Part shown: one piece after another, positions 6,325-13,715 of the stretch
How positions within the stretch are numbered: the stretch's first letter is position 1
Layout of the letters: each line of letters begins with the position of its first letter
Assembly: GCA_038323475.1 (NCBI GenBank)
Contig: JBBQHA010000074.1
Span: 1 to 16,312, forward strand
DNA length: 16,312 nucleotides
Direction: 5' to 3'
Origin: SZAS-103 sp038323475
GTDB lineage: Bacteria; Pseudomonadota; Gammaproteobacteria; Xanthomonadales; Xanthomonadaceae
Position numbers and translations under genes: made by a program
Notes under the pieces: generated by a model
Databases searched by the model: none
What the model saw: the letters and a program-made list of their open reading frames with translations, nothing else
Told to the model about the DNA's origin: nothing

Positions 6325-6761
6325 TGGCAACCGCTACGTCGTTGGAACTGGAACAGGGATTCGCGCTGCATCCACGCCTCGCCGCGGACACCGCCGGAAT
6401 CGGTCCGTCCGTGCTGTCGGCGATCCGGCTGATGAACGATGCGCGCTACCCGTGGCTGATCCTGGTGCCGCGCCGGCCGAACATGCACGAATTCACCGAT
6501 CTGCAGGACAACGAGCAGTCCTTGCTGCTCGAGGAAATCCGCCGTTGCTGCGAGCTGTTCAAGGCGCTGCACAAACCTGCACGGATCAACATCGCGATGA
6601 TCGGCAACGTGGTTCCGCAATTGCACGTGCATGTCATCGCACGCTTCACCGACGACGCGACCTGGCCGCGTCCGGTGTGGGGGCTGGGCGAGCCGCAGCC
6701 GTACACGCCGGAGATGCTCAACGCACGCGGCACGCGCTACAAGCAATTCTTCGGGATCTGA
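6324..6761 (+). CDS. HIT family hydrolase
   Basis: 145 residues of the histidine triad superfamily, which hydrolyse or transfer nucleotides (dinucleoside polyphosphates, AMP-lysine and similar). Motifs seen are WLILVPRRPNMHEFTDL (44-60), containing the strand and turn before the active site, and the terminal motif NVVPQLHVHVIARF (95-108). The classical H-x-H-x-H is present as Gln99-x-His101-x-His103, so the first histidine is replaced by glutamine. This variant is familiar in one proteobacterial subgroup, and the catalytic second and third histidines are retained. The ATG overlaps the hydrolase stop by one base (TGATG), with GGGAG 8 nt upstream. Substrate unknown. There is a 25-bp gap to pxpB, so it is probably in the same transcript. 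Confidence 0.88.
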   Translation: MATATSLELEQGFALHPRLAADTAGIGPSVLSAIRLMNDARYPWLILVPRRPNMHEFTDLQDNEQSLLLEEIRRCCELFKALHKPARINIAMIGNVVPQLHVHVIARFTDDATWPRPVWGLGEPQPYTPEMLNARGTRYKQFFGI

Positions 6762-6786
6762 GCGACCCCTTGAACGATCGCACCGC

Positions 6787-7491
6787 ATGAACGGCTGCCG
6801 CATCGAGTTCCTCGGCGATGCGGCACTGCTGCTGCGGCTCGGCGACCGCATCGACCCGGCGATCAACCGACGCGTGCATGCCTGCGCGATGGCGCTGCGC
6901 GCGCAGGCCCCGGACTGGCTGGCCGATATCACGCCCGCGTACGCAAGCCTCGCCCTGCACGTGGACGCCGCGAAGATCGATGGCTCCGATCCGCTCGGAT
7001 TCGCGCGCGACTGGACGCAGGGAATCCTGGCACGGATACCCGACGATGCGGCCGCAGCCGAAACGCGCCGCATCGAGATTCCGGTCGCGTACGGTGGCGC
7101 GTTCGGACCCGATCTTGCGGCGCTGGCCGTCCATGCGGGCATCGCGATCGCGGAGGTCATCGCCCGCCACACGGCGGCCGGCTGCACCGTCGCGATGCTC
7201 GGTTTCGCGCCCGGATTCCCCTATCTGATCGGGCTGGACCCGACCCTCGCGATGCCGCGCCTGGCGACGCCGCGCAGGCATGTCGAAACCGGCAGCGTCG
7301 GCATCGGCGGCGCGCAGACCGGCATCTATCCGCATGCGGGGCCGGGCGGCTGGCGGTTGATCGGGCGCACGCCGCTGCGCCTGTTCGATGCGCAGCGCGA
7401 TCCACCGAGCTTGTTGCACGCTGGCGACCGCGTGCGTTTCGTCGCGATCGATGCCGATGGGTTCGCCGCAATGGAAGCATCCGCACCGTGA
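6787..7491 (+). CDS. pxpB: 5-oxoprolinase subunit PxpB (KipI family)
   Basis: 234 residues. PxpB and PxpC together, with PxpA, convert 5-oxoproline (pyroglutamate) to glutamate with ATP hydrolysis. Family motifs are FLGDAALLLRLGD at the N-terminus, IPVAYGGAFGPDL (98-110), MLGFAPGFPYLIGL (147-160), then RHVETGSVGIGGAQTGIYP (174-192) and PGGWRLIGRTPLRLFD (196-211). The second motif usually reads YGGEFGPD; here the Glu is Ala. The frame is open further upstream, but ATG at 6787 places the family N-terminus correctly. No clear ribosome site is seen. The stop overlaps the GTG start of pxpC by 4 bp (GTGA). The older names ybgJ and kipI (sporulation kinase inhibitor) reflect earlier annotation. Confidence 0.93.
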   Translation: MNGCRIEFLGDAALLLRLGDRIDPAINRRVHACAMALRAQAPDWLADITPAYASLALHVDAAKIDGSDPLGFARDWTQGILARIPDDAAAAETRRIEIPVAYGGAFGPDLAALAVHAGIAIAEVIARHTAAGCTVAMLGFAPGFPYLIGLDPTLAMPRLATPRRHVETGSVGIGGAQTGIYPHAGPGGWRLIGRTPLRLFDAQRDPPSLLHAGDRVRFVAIDADGFAAMEASAP

Positions 7492-8447
7492 GCCTGGACA
7501 TCATCGCGCCGGGCTTGCTGACCAGCGTGCAGGATGCGGGCCGATCCGGATCGCGCGGATGCGGCGTCGGCGCAAGCGGCGCGGCCGATCGCTGGTCGCT
7601 GGCGGTCGCGAACCTACTCGCAGGCAACGAGGCCGATACCGCCGCGCTGGAGATCACCCTGACCGGCCCGACCCTGCGCCTGCACCGCGCAACGACAGTC
7701 GCCCTGTGCGGCGCAGCGATCGCCGCGCACGCCGATGGCGTCGCTTTGCCCGGTTGGCGCCCGATCCGGTTGCCGGCTGGTTGCATGCTCACGCTCGGCG
7801 CATGCCGGCTTGGCGCGCGCGCGTACCTCGCGTTCGACGGCGGCATCGATGCGCCGCTCGCGCTCGGCAGCCGCAGCACTGATCTGCGGGCGGGATTCGG
7901 CGGCCATCACGGACGTGCGCTGCGTGCCGGCGACAGCTTGCGACTGGGCATGCCACGCGCGGCGGGCAGCGGATCCGGCCCGGCGCAGATCGCTTCTTGG
8001 TGGATCGGCGACGCCACCGACCTGGATTTCGCCGACAGCATCGCCGTGCGCGTCCTGGCAGGCAGCGATGCGACGCTTCCCGACGATGCGCTGTGCGCCG
8101 TCGAATTCTCCGTCGATGCGGCGAGCAACCGTCAGGGCCTGCGGCTGCGCGGCACTCCGCTGCGACTCGCCGACCTGCGCGAACGCATTTCGGAACCGGT
8201 TGTTGCGGGCACGGTCCAGTTGCCGCATGACGGTCAACCCATCGTGCTGCTGGCCGATGCGCAGACCGTCGGCGGCTATCCGCGGATCGGCCACGTGATC
8301 GCCGCCGACCTGCCCCGGCTCGCGCAGCGGCGCGCGGGCCAGCATCTGCGTTTCATCGCCGTGGACCGGTTGCAGGCGCTGCGGGCGAATGCCGCACACC
8401 ATGCGCGGCTGGCGCGGATCGCGCTTGCCATTGCGACCCGGCGATGA
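7488..8447 (+). CDS. pxpC: 5-oxoprolinase subunit PxpC (KipA/biotin-dependent carboxyltransferase family)
   Basis: 319 residues, the usual size for PxpC. It forms the PxpBC part of ATP-dependent 5-oxoprolinase. The N-terminus reads IIAPGLLTSVQDAGR (5-19), followed by GVGASGAADRWSLAVANLL and ALEITLTGPTLRL. Near the C-terminus are VQLPHDGQPIVLLADAQTVG and GYPRIGHVIAADLPRLAQ. All are hallmark motifs of the family once labelled allophanate hydrolase subunit 2 or urea amidolyase-related. No urea carboxylase is present, and pxpA and pxpB are in the same block, which supports the 5-oxoprolinase role. The start is GTG at 7488, overlapping the pxpB stop by 4 bp, with only a distant GGAAG upstream; translation is probably coupled to pxpB. 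A 91-bp gap with no clear terminator follows. Confidence 0.93.
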   Translation: MSLDIIAPGLLTSVQDAGRSGSRGCGVGASGAADRWSLAVANLLAGNEADTAALEITLTGPTLRLHRATTVALCGAAIAAHADGVALPGWRPIRLPAGCMLTLGACRLGARAYLAFDGGIDAPLALGSRSTDLRAGFGGHHGRALRAGDSLRLGMPRAAGSGSGPAQIASWWIGDATDLDFADSIAVRVLAGSDATLPDDALCAVEFSVDAASNRQGLRLRGTPLRLADLRERISEPVVAGTVQLPHDGQPIVLLADAQTVGGYPRIGHVIAADLPRLAQRRAGQHLRFIAVDRLQALRANAAHHARLARIALAIATRR

Positions 8448-8538
8448 CGCCACTGTTGCAAGGCGCGTTGCGGTCGCGCCTGCGATTGCCTACTGTGCCG
8501 GGTCGAACCCTGTGAATCCACGCCGTCGGAGATCGCCC

Positions 8539-10353
8539 ATGCACCGCTCCATCCTGCGCCACGCCGCCCCGCTGGCGCTCGCCATCGCGTTTGCATTCAC
8601 CGGCTGCGACAACGCGCAGTCCCTGCCTCCGGCCAGTGCGACGCCAGCGCCCGCCTCCACCGCGGACGCACCTGCAGTCCCGGCCGACGCGCGCAAGCCC
8701 AATGCGGCGTGGCAGGCGCAGGTCGATGTGTTCATCGACGGCTTCTTCCAGCGGTTCCCGACCGATGCCGCCAGTGCCGGCAAGCACGATTACGACGGCA
8801 AGCTGCCCGACTGGAGCGCCGACGGGCTGAAGGAAACCATCCACTGGCTGCACGCGCAGCGCGACGGATTCTCCGCGTTCACCGACGACAAGCTCGACGC
8901 GACCCAGACGTTTCAGCGCGAATACGTGCTGGCGGTGATCGATGGCCAGCTGTTCTGGCTGGAAGACTCCGGCTTCGTGAACCGCAATCCGGCGTTCTAT
9001 GCCGGCGCGATCTCGCCGAGCATGTACCTGACCCGCGAGTACGCACCGCTGCATACGCGCATGGCCGCGTTCGTGACCTACGAGGACAACCTGCCGGCCG
9101 CTGTCGCGCAGATCCGCGCGAACCTGCAGGCGCCGCTGCCGGCGAGCTACATCGATTACGGAATCGGCGTGTTCGGCGGACTCGCGGACTTCTTCCAGAA
9201 CGACGTTCCAAAGGCGTTCGCAACCGACGACGACAAGGGCCTGCAGGAACACTTCAAGACGTCCAACGCGAAGGCGATCGCGACGATGCGCGACCTCGCC
9301 AACTGGCTGAAGGCGCAGAAGCCGCACGCAACCCAGGATTTCGCGATCGGCGCGGACCGCTTCGCGAAGATGCTGCACGCGACCGAACGCGTGGACATAC
9401 CGCTGGACGAACTCAGGAAGGCCGGCGAAGCCGACCTCGCGCGCAACCTCGCGTCGCTCAAGGCCGCCTGCGACCAGTACCTGCCCGGCAAGCCGCTCGC
9501 CGACTGCGTTGCGAAGGTCAACGCCGACAAGCCGGAAGGCGGTGCGGTCGAAGGCGCGCGCGCGCAGTTGGCCGGCCTGCGCCAGTTCATCATCGACAAG
9601 GACCTGCTCACCATTCCAGGCACGGAACAGGCGAAGGTCGACGAGGCGCCGCCGTTCAACCGCTGGAACTTCGCCTACATCGAGATCCCCGGTCCTTACG
9701 AAAAAGGCCTGCCTTCGACCTACTACATCGCGCCAGCGGATCCGAAATGGCCGAAGGCCGAACAGGAAGCCTACGTGCCGGGCAAGGCGGTCTTGCTGTT
9801 CACCTCCTCGCACGAGGTGTTCCCAGGCCATTTCGTGCAGTTCCTGCATGCGAACCGTTCCGACTGGATCTTCGGTCGCCTGTTCGTCGGCTACGCCTAC
9901 GCGGAAGGCTGGGCGCATTACTGCGAAGAGATGATGTTCGACGCCGGCCTTGAAGGCGCGACCCCCGAGGTGCACATCGGCCAACTCATCGAGGCGCTGC
10001 TGCGCAACGTGCGCTTCGTGTCCGCGATCGGCATGCACACCGGCGGCATGACGATGGCCGAGTCGGAAAAGATGTTCCGCGAAAAAGCCTTCCAGGACGC
10101 GGGCAATGCGCGCCAGCAGGCCGCGCGCGGCACCTACGATCCGGCCTACCTGAACTACACGCTCGGCAAGCTCATGATCATGCAGTTGCGCGAGGACTGG
10201 ACGAAGGACCACGGCGGCCGCGCTGGCTGGAAAGCCTTCCACGACCAGTTCCTGAGTTACGGCGGCCCGCCGATCCCGCTGGTGCGCGCGCAGATGCTCG
10301 GCGGCAAGCCGGAAGCGGTGCTGTGGCAGAAGCCGGCGGACGCGACGAAATGA
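8539..10353 (+). CDS. DUF885 family lipoprotein, putative zinc metallopeptidase
   Basis: 604 residues, typical for the DUF885 family. The N-terminus has a basic start (MHRSILRH), a hydrophobic stretch and FTGC ending at Cys23, which fits a lipoprotein signal. An Ala/Pro-rich linker follows (about 28-50). The putative metal site is HEVFPGH (425-431), the HExxxGH form seen in this family, and a nearby GWAHYCEEMM (457-466) with Glu463/Glu464 could provide the third ligand. The family is only partly characterised; peptidase activity is inferred from this motif. GGAG at 8528-8531, 7 nt before ATG 8539, sets the start. It sits between pxpC and pxpA on the same strand. A periplasmic peptidase feeding peptides to Pcp and PxpABC would fit, but an independent role is possible. 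Confidence 0.88.
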   Translation: MHRSILRHAAPLALAIAFAFTGCDNAQSLPPASATPAPASTADAPAVPADARKPNAAWQAQVDVFIDGFFQRFPTDAASAGKHDYDGKLPDWSADGLKETIHWLHAQRDGFSAFTDDKLDATQTFQREYVLAVIDGQLFWLEDSGFVNRNPAFYAGAISPSMYLTREYAPLHTRMAAFVTYEDNLPAAVAQIRANLQAPLPASYIDYGIGVFGGLADFFQNDVPKAFATDDDKGLQEHFKTSNAKAIATMRDLANWLKAQKPHATQDFAIGADRFAKMLHATERVDIPLDELRKAGEADLARNLASLKAACDQYLPGKPLADCVAKVNADKPEGGAVEGARAQLAGLRQFIIDKDLLTIPGTEQAKVDEAPPFNRWNFAYIEIPGPYEKGLPSTYYIAPADPKWPKAEQEAYVPGKAVLLFTSSHEVFPGHFVQFLHANRSDWIFGRLFVGYAYAEGWAHYCEEMMFDAGLEGATPEVHIGQLIEALLRNVRFVSAIGMHTGGMTMAESEKMFREKAFQDAGNARQQAARGTYDPAYLNYTLGKLMIMQLREDWTKDHGGRAGWKAFHDQFLSYGGPPIPLVRAQMLGGKPEAVLWQKPADATK

Positions 10354-10427
10354 TTCCCTGATCCGCGATCGCGGCAGGGGCGCATCCCGCGCTCCTCCGG
10401 ATCGCCCACAGACTACGAGAGTGCCGC

Positions 10428-10601
10428 ATGCGTCCGTATCTTCCCGCAATCATCCTGATCGCCCTGGGCGTGCTGTTCCTGTTGCAGAACCTGGGGATCG
10501 CCGACGTCCACATTGGCGAACTGGTCAGGAAATGGTGGCCGCTGATCCTCATCGTCCTCGGCGTGAGCATGCTGTTCCGAAACGGCTCAACGCGAAAATA
10601 A
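10428..10601 (+). CDS. 57-residue two-helix membrane protein (LiaI/LiaF-type TM domain, DUF5668-like)
   Basis: A short gene easily missed by length cut-offs. It encodes two membrane helices: residues 5-24 (LPAIILIALGVLFLLQNLGI) and 36-51 (WWPLILIVLGVSMLFR). They are joined by a short polar turn and end in RNGSTRK. The pattern G.LFLLQNLG...W.PLILI..G is characteristic of the small transmembrane domain found alone or at the N-terminus of LiaI/LiaF-like proteins. GAGAG (10417-10421) lies 6 nt before ATG, and TAA is at 10599-10601, nine bases before the pxpA start. A 12-bp perfect palindrome (10363-10374) is in the 74-bp gap upstream. Its function is unknown; it could be a small accessory subunit of a neighbouring membrane protein or an unrelated passenger. 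Confidence 0.75.
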   Translation: MRPYLPAIILIALGVLFLLQNLGIADVHIGELVRKWWPLILIVLGVSMLFRNGSTRK

Positions 10602-10610
10602 GCATCCCCG

Positions 10611-11363
10611 ATGATTCGCCGCATCGACTTCAACTGCGACCTCGGCGAGGGCTGCGACGATGCGGCGGTCATGCCGTTCGTCAGTTCGGCCAACATCGCC
10701 TGCGGACAGCACGCTGGCGATGAGGACACGATGCGGCGCACCGTCGCGTTGTGCCAGCAACATGCTGTCGCGATCGGCGCGCATCCGTCGTTCGCCGACC
10801 GCGACGGTTTCGGCCGCCGCGAACTTGCATGGACGCCGGCCGATGTCTACACGCTGGTGCTGGACCAGATCCTGGTGCTGGCCGACATCGCAGCTGCGCA
10901 TGGCGCACGACTGGCGCACGTCAAGCCGCATGGCGCGCTGTACAACATGGCCGCGCGCGATCCGGTGCTGGCGGACACCGTCGCGCGGGCGGTGCGCGAT
11001 GCCGACCCGATGCTGCAGCTGGTCGGGCTCTCCGGCAGCGCGTTACCAGCTGCAGGCGAGGCAATCGGCCTGCACGTGCTGCACGAAGTGTTCGCGGAAC
11101 GTCGTTACGAGGCCGATGCGACGCTCACGCCGCGCAGCCATTCCGACGCAGTGATCCACGCCATCGACGACGCGATCGCGCAGGCGCGCGACATCATCCG
11201 CGACGGTTGCGTCGTGGCGCGTTCCGGCGAACGCGTCGTGTTGCGCGCCGACACGCTTTGCCTGCACGGCGACCGCAGCGATGCCGCGCAGTTCGCACGT
11301 GCGGTGCGCGAGGCATTGGAAGCCGAATGCGTCGAAATTGCCGCGCCCGGGATCCGCGCATGA
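10611..11363 (+). CDS. pxpA: 5-oxoprolinase subunit PxpA (LamB/YcsF family)
   Basis: 250 residues, the normal length for this family. PxpA acts with PxpBC in the ATP-dependent opening of 5-oxoproline to glutamate. Signature motifs: IDFNCDLGEG (5-14), SSANIACGQHAGD (25-37), AVAIGAHPSF (52-61), GFGRREL (66-72) and HVKPHGALYNMAARD (103-117), then ALPAAGE and VFAERRYEADATLTPR. The conserved Asp, His and Glu residues of the TIM-like fold are present; GAHPSF replaces the more usual GAHPGY. No strong ribosome site is seen, and the start is 9 bases after the small membrane protein. The stop overlaps the DUF969 start (ATGA). pxpA is separated from pxpBC here by the DUF885 gene and the 57-residue gene, which is less common than a contiguous pxpABC. 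Confidence 0.94.
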   Translation: MIRRIDFNCDLGEGCDDAAVMPFVSSANIACGQHAGDEDTMRRTVALCQQHAVAIGAHPSFADRDGFGRRELAWTPADVYTLVLDQILVLADIAAAHGARLAHVKPHGALYNMAARDPVLADTVARAVRDADPMLQLVGLSGSALPAAGEAIGLHVLHEVFAERRYEADATLTPRSHSDAVIHAIDDAIAQARDIIRDGCVVARSGERVVLRADTLCLHGDRSDAAQFARAVREALEAECVEIAAPGIRA

Positions 11364-12052
11364 GCTACTGGCCGCTGCTCGGCGTCGCGGTGGTCGTGCT
11401 TGGATTCGCACTGCGGCTGAATCCTGTACTTGTGGTGGTGTCGGCCGGATTCGCGAGCGGGTTCGCGGCGGGCAAGTCGCTGCTGGAATTGCTCGCCCTT
11501 GTTGGCGCGAGCTTCCTGACCAATCGGACGCTGATGCTGTTCGTGCTCACCCTGCCTGTGATCGGCGTGCTCGAACGCGCCGGCCTGCGCGAACACGCGC
11601 AACGCTGGATCGCGGCTTTGCGCGGGCTCACGCTCGCTAGATTGCTGATCGGCTATCTCGTTCTGCGTCAGTTGCTGAGCATGCTCGGACTGACAAACGT
11701 GGCCGGGCATGCGCAGACCGTGCGTCCGCTGCTCGCTCCGATGAGCGAAGCCGCCGCGGAGAAAGTGCATGGCGAACTCAGCCACGACGAGCAGCAAAGC
11801 GTGCGCGCGATGGCGGCGGCAACCGACAACGTCGGACTGTTCTTCGGCGAGGACGTCTTCCTCGCGCTCGGCGCGGTACTGTTGATCCAGGGCTTCTACG
11901 CAACCAATGGCATCAAGCTGGAGCCGTTGCAGATCGCGCTATGGGCACTGCCGACGGCGATCGCGGCGTTCGTGATCCACGCAGTGCGGATCGTGCTGTT
12001 CCAGAGCCGGCTCCGGGGTGGCGCAGCCAGAGCGACCGATGCTGCGGATTGA
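11360..12052 (+). CDS. DUF969 family membrane protein
   Basis: 230 residues with about six hydrophobic helices (near 3-19, 22-38, 58-72, 92-110, 165-182 and 190-214). Motifs typical of DUF969 include SFLTNRTLMLFVLTLPVIGVLERAGL (51-76), RQLLSMLGLTNVAGHAQTVRPLLAPM (103-128) and a well-conserved ATDNVGLFFGEDVFLALGAVLLI (154-176). The family has no established biochemical function, but it occurs next to DUF979 and often beside pyrrolidone-carboxylate peptidase. A two-component permease for pyroglutamate or pyroglutamyl peptides is therefore a reasonable hypothesis. The ATG start overlaps the pxpA stop by 4 bp, and the 3' end overlaps the DUF979 gene by 14 bp, so expression is tightly linked. Confidence 0.88.
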   Translation: MSYWPLLGVAVVVLGFALRLNPVLVVVSAGFASGFAAGKSLLELLALVGASFLTNRTLMLFVLTLPVIGVLERAGLREHAQRWIAALRGLTLARLLIGYLVLRQLLSMLGLTNVAGHAQTVRPLLAPMSEAAAEKVHGELSHDEQQSVRAMAAATDNVGLFFGEDVFLALGAVLLIQGFYATNGIKLEPLQIALWALPTAIAAFVIHAVRIVLFQSRLRGGAARATDAAD

Positions 12053-13013
12053 ATACGCCTGGTGGTTGCTTGCTGCGTTTTTCTTCGCGGCGGCGGGGAT
12101 GAACCTGCGCGAACGTCGTTGGGCCGCAGGCGCATTCTGGGGCGTGCTCGCGCTGCTGTTCGCGGGCGGCGATTTCGCATTGGCCGCAAACAAGGCGGGC
12201 GACGCGCGACCCGCGCAAATGGCCGGACTCTGCGTGATCGCGCTCGCGGTGCTTGCACCGATGATGCGACGGCCAGGGACGGCCGAACGTCCGATCGACG
12301 AACGCCTTGCAGCGGCGCTGGTATTGAAGCATCGATTGTTCGTCCCGGCGTTGCTGATTCCCGCGGTGACGGTGGTGTTCGCCCTGATCGATCTCGCGGC
12401 GAAGAAATACGACCGCCCCATCGACTGGCTGATCGGCAGCGGCTCGGCGACGCTGGTCGGCTTGGCGGTCGCCTGCGTCGTCGCGCTGATCGCCGCGCTG
12501 CTGATCACGCGCAGCCGCCCAACCCTCGCAGTCAGTGAAGGCCGGCGCCTGCTCGACACGCTCGGATGGGCCGCACTGCTGCCGCTCGTGCTCGCTGCGC
12601 TCGGCGGCGTGTTCATCGCGACCGGCGTCGGCGATGCGGTCGCAGCGATCGTCGCGAACATCGTGCCCACGCAACATGCCTTCGCCTGCGTGCTCGCCTA
12701 TGGCCTGGGCATGGTCGCGTTAACCGTGATCATGGGCAACGCCTTCGCGGCGTTCCCGGTGATCACCGCCGGCATCGGCCTGCCCTTGCTGATCCGGTTG
12801 CACGGCGCCGACGCCGCGGTGGTCGGTTCGCTCGGCATGCTCACCGGTTACTGCGGTACCCTGCTCACGCCGATGGCCGCCAACTTCAACATCGTCCCTG
12901 CCGTGCTGCTCGAACTCGACGACCGCAACGGCGTGATCCGCGCGCAGTGGCCGACCGCGCTGATGCTGCTCGCGGTGAACCTCGCCCTGATGATGTGGCT
13001 GGCATTCCGATGA
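12039..13013 (+). CDS. DUF979 family membrane protein
   Basis: 324 residues with roughly nine or ten hydrophobic helices from 7 to 323. Family-like motifs include YAWWLLAAFFFAAAGMNL (6-23), the block GDAVAAIVANIVPTQHAFACVLAYGLGM (198-225) and ALTVIMGNAFAAFPVITAGIGLP (227-249). The segment LGMLTGYCGTLLTPMAANFNIVPAVLLEL (265-293) contains a GTLLTPMAANFN stretch reminiscent of re-entrant regions in ion-coupled carriers. The function is not established; it is the constant partner of DUF969. I prefer ATG 12039 (MLRIEYAWW) to the GTG at 12018, which would only add VAQPERP. It overlaps DUF969 by 14 bp and pcp by 4 bp. Together with DUF969 it may form an uptake system for pyroglutamate or peptides bearing it. 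Confidence 0.88.
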   Translation: MLRIEYAWWLLAAFFFAAAGMNLRERRWAAGAFWGVLALLFAGGDFALAANKAGDARPAQMAGLCVIALAVLAPMMRRPGTAERPIDERLAAALVLKHRLFVPALLIPAVTVVFALIDLAAKKYDRPIDWLIGSGSATLVGLAVACVVALIAALLITRSRPTLAVSEGRRLLDTLGWAALLPLVLAALGGVFIATGVGDAVAAIVANIVPTQHAFACVLAYGLGMVALTVIMGNAFAAFPVITAGIGLPLLIRLHGADAAVVGSLGMLTGYCGTLLTPMAANFNIVPAVLLELDDRNGVIRAQWPTALMLLAVNLALMMWLAFR

Positions 13014-13663
13014 AGACTCCTGTCGTCCTCCTGTTCGGATTCGGGCCCTTCGGCGGCGAGGACGTGAATCCCGCGCAGGACGTCGTGCGCGAGCTCGCGG
13101 GCGTTCGCTTCGGCGGTCAGCGCGTCGTGCCGGGCGAATTGGCGGTCGCGTTCGTTGGCGTGCTGGCTGCGTTGTCCGACGCCATCGCACGGGAACAACC
13201 CGCGATCGTGATCGGTGTCGGCCAGGCCGGCGGCCGCGCGCGCATCGCGATCGAGCGCGTCGCGATCAACCTGATCGACGCACGCATCGCCGACAATGCC
13301 GGCGCGCAACCGATCGACGCGGTTGTGATCGAGGGCGCGCCTGCTGCCTACTTCACGACCCTGCCCGTCAAGGCGATGCTGTCGGCGATGCAATCCGCCG
13401 GCGTGCCTGCCGAGCTTTCGTTCAGCGCAGGAAGCTATGTCTGCAACGCGGCGTTCTTCGCACTCATGCATCTGCTCGCGACGCAGCACCGTGGCATGCG
13501 CGGCGGCTTCATCCACATTCCCTACCTGCCGCGCCAGGCCGCGGCGCACGCCGGCGCGCCGAGCATGGAACTCGGCACGCTGTCGAAGGGGATCGGGATC
13601 GCGATCGAGGCGGCGTTGCTGAGCGACGGCGACCTGCGTTTCGCTGGCGGCGAAACGCACTGA
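13010..13663 (+). CDS. pcp: Pyrrolidone-carboxylate peptidase (pyroglutamyl peptidase I)
   Basis: 217 residues, the usual length for this cytosolic cysteine peptidase, which removes N-terminal pyroglutamate from peptides. The N-terminus LLFGFGPFGGEDVNPAQDVV (7-26) is the family signature. The catalytic triad is visible: Glu82 in ARIAIERVAINL, Cys145 in SAGSYVCNAAFF and His169 in GGFIHIPYLP. These align with the known Glu81/Cys144/His168 arrangement within one residue. The product, 5-oxoproline, is the substrate of PxpABC encoded in the same block, giving a direct metabolic link. The ATG overlaps the DUF979 stop by 4 bp (ATGA). It is the last gene of the block and is convergent with dcd, with 52 bp between them that contain hairpins. 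Confidence 0.95.
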   Translation: MKTPVVLLFGFGPFGGEDVNPAQDVVRELAGVRFGGQRVVPGELAVAFVGVLAALSDAIAREQPAIVIGVGQAGGRARIAIERVAINLIDARIADNAGAQPIDAVVIEGAPAAYFTTLPVKAMLSAMQSAGVPAELSFSAGSYVCNAAFFALMHLLATQHRGMRGGFIHIPYLPRQAAAHAGAPSMELGTLSKGIGIAIEAALLSDGDLRFAGGETH

Positions 13664-13669
13664 CAACGG

Positions 13670-13715
13670 ATCCCTCGCTGCGCCCGGGATGACAGCTGAT
13701 GGTCCCGCGGCTGTC
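13670..13715. terminator. Two hairpins between convergent pcp and dcd
   Basis: GACAGCTG (13691-13698) pairs with CGGCTGTC (13708-13715) around a 9-nt loop, with 7 Watson-Crick pairs and one G-T pair. It abuts the dcd stop codon exactly. Just before it, ATCCC (13670-13674) and GGGAT (13686-13690) form a second small stem. Neither is followed by a real T-run (only TT on the plus strand), so termination is possible but not strongly predicted. Confidence 0.35.

Noticed and set aside
7488..8447. Allophanate hydrolase or urea amidolyase subunit
   Set aside because: This older family label does not fit: pxpA and pxpB are adjacent and no urea carboxylase or biotin carrier is encoded nearby.
8468..8496. 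Promoter TTGCGG-17 bp-TACTGT before the DUF885 gene
   Set aside because: The spacing is right but each hexamer matches the consensus at only 3 of 6 positions, which is weak in GC-rich DNA.
10363..10374. Operator or recombination site at CCGCGATCGCGG
   Set aside because: A perfect 12-bp palindrome, but such GC-rich palindromes arise easily here and no second copy or matching regulator gene is visible.
8353..10449. 698-residue minus-strand frame opposite the DUF885 gene
   Set aside because: It is antisense to a well-supported DUF885 gene with a lipoprotein signal and HExxxGH motif. It shows no domain and is Arg/Val/Gln-rich in the manner of complementary-strand artefacts.
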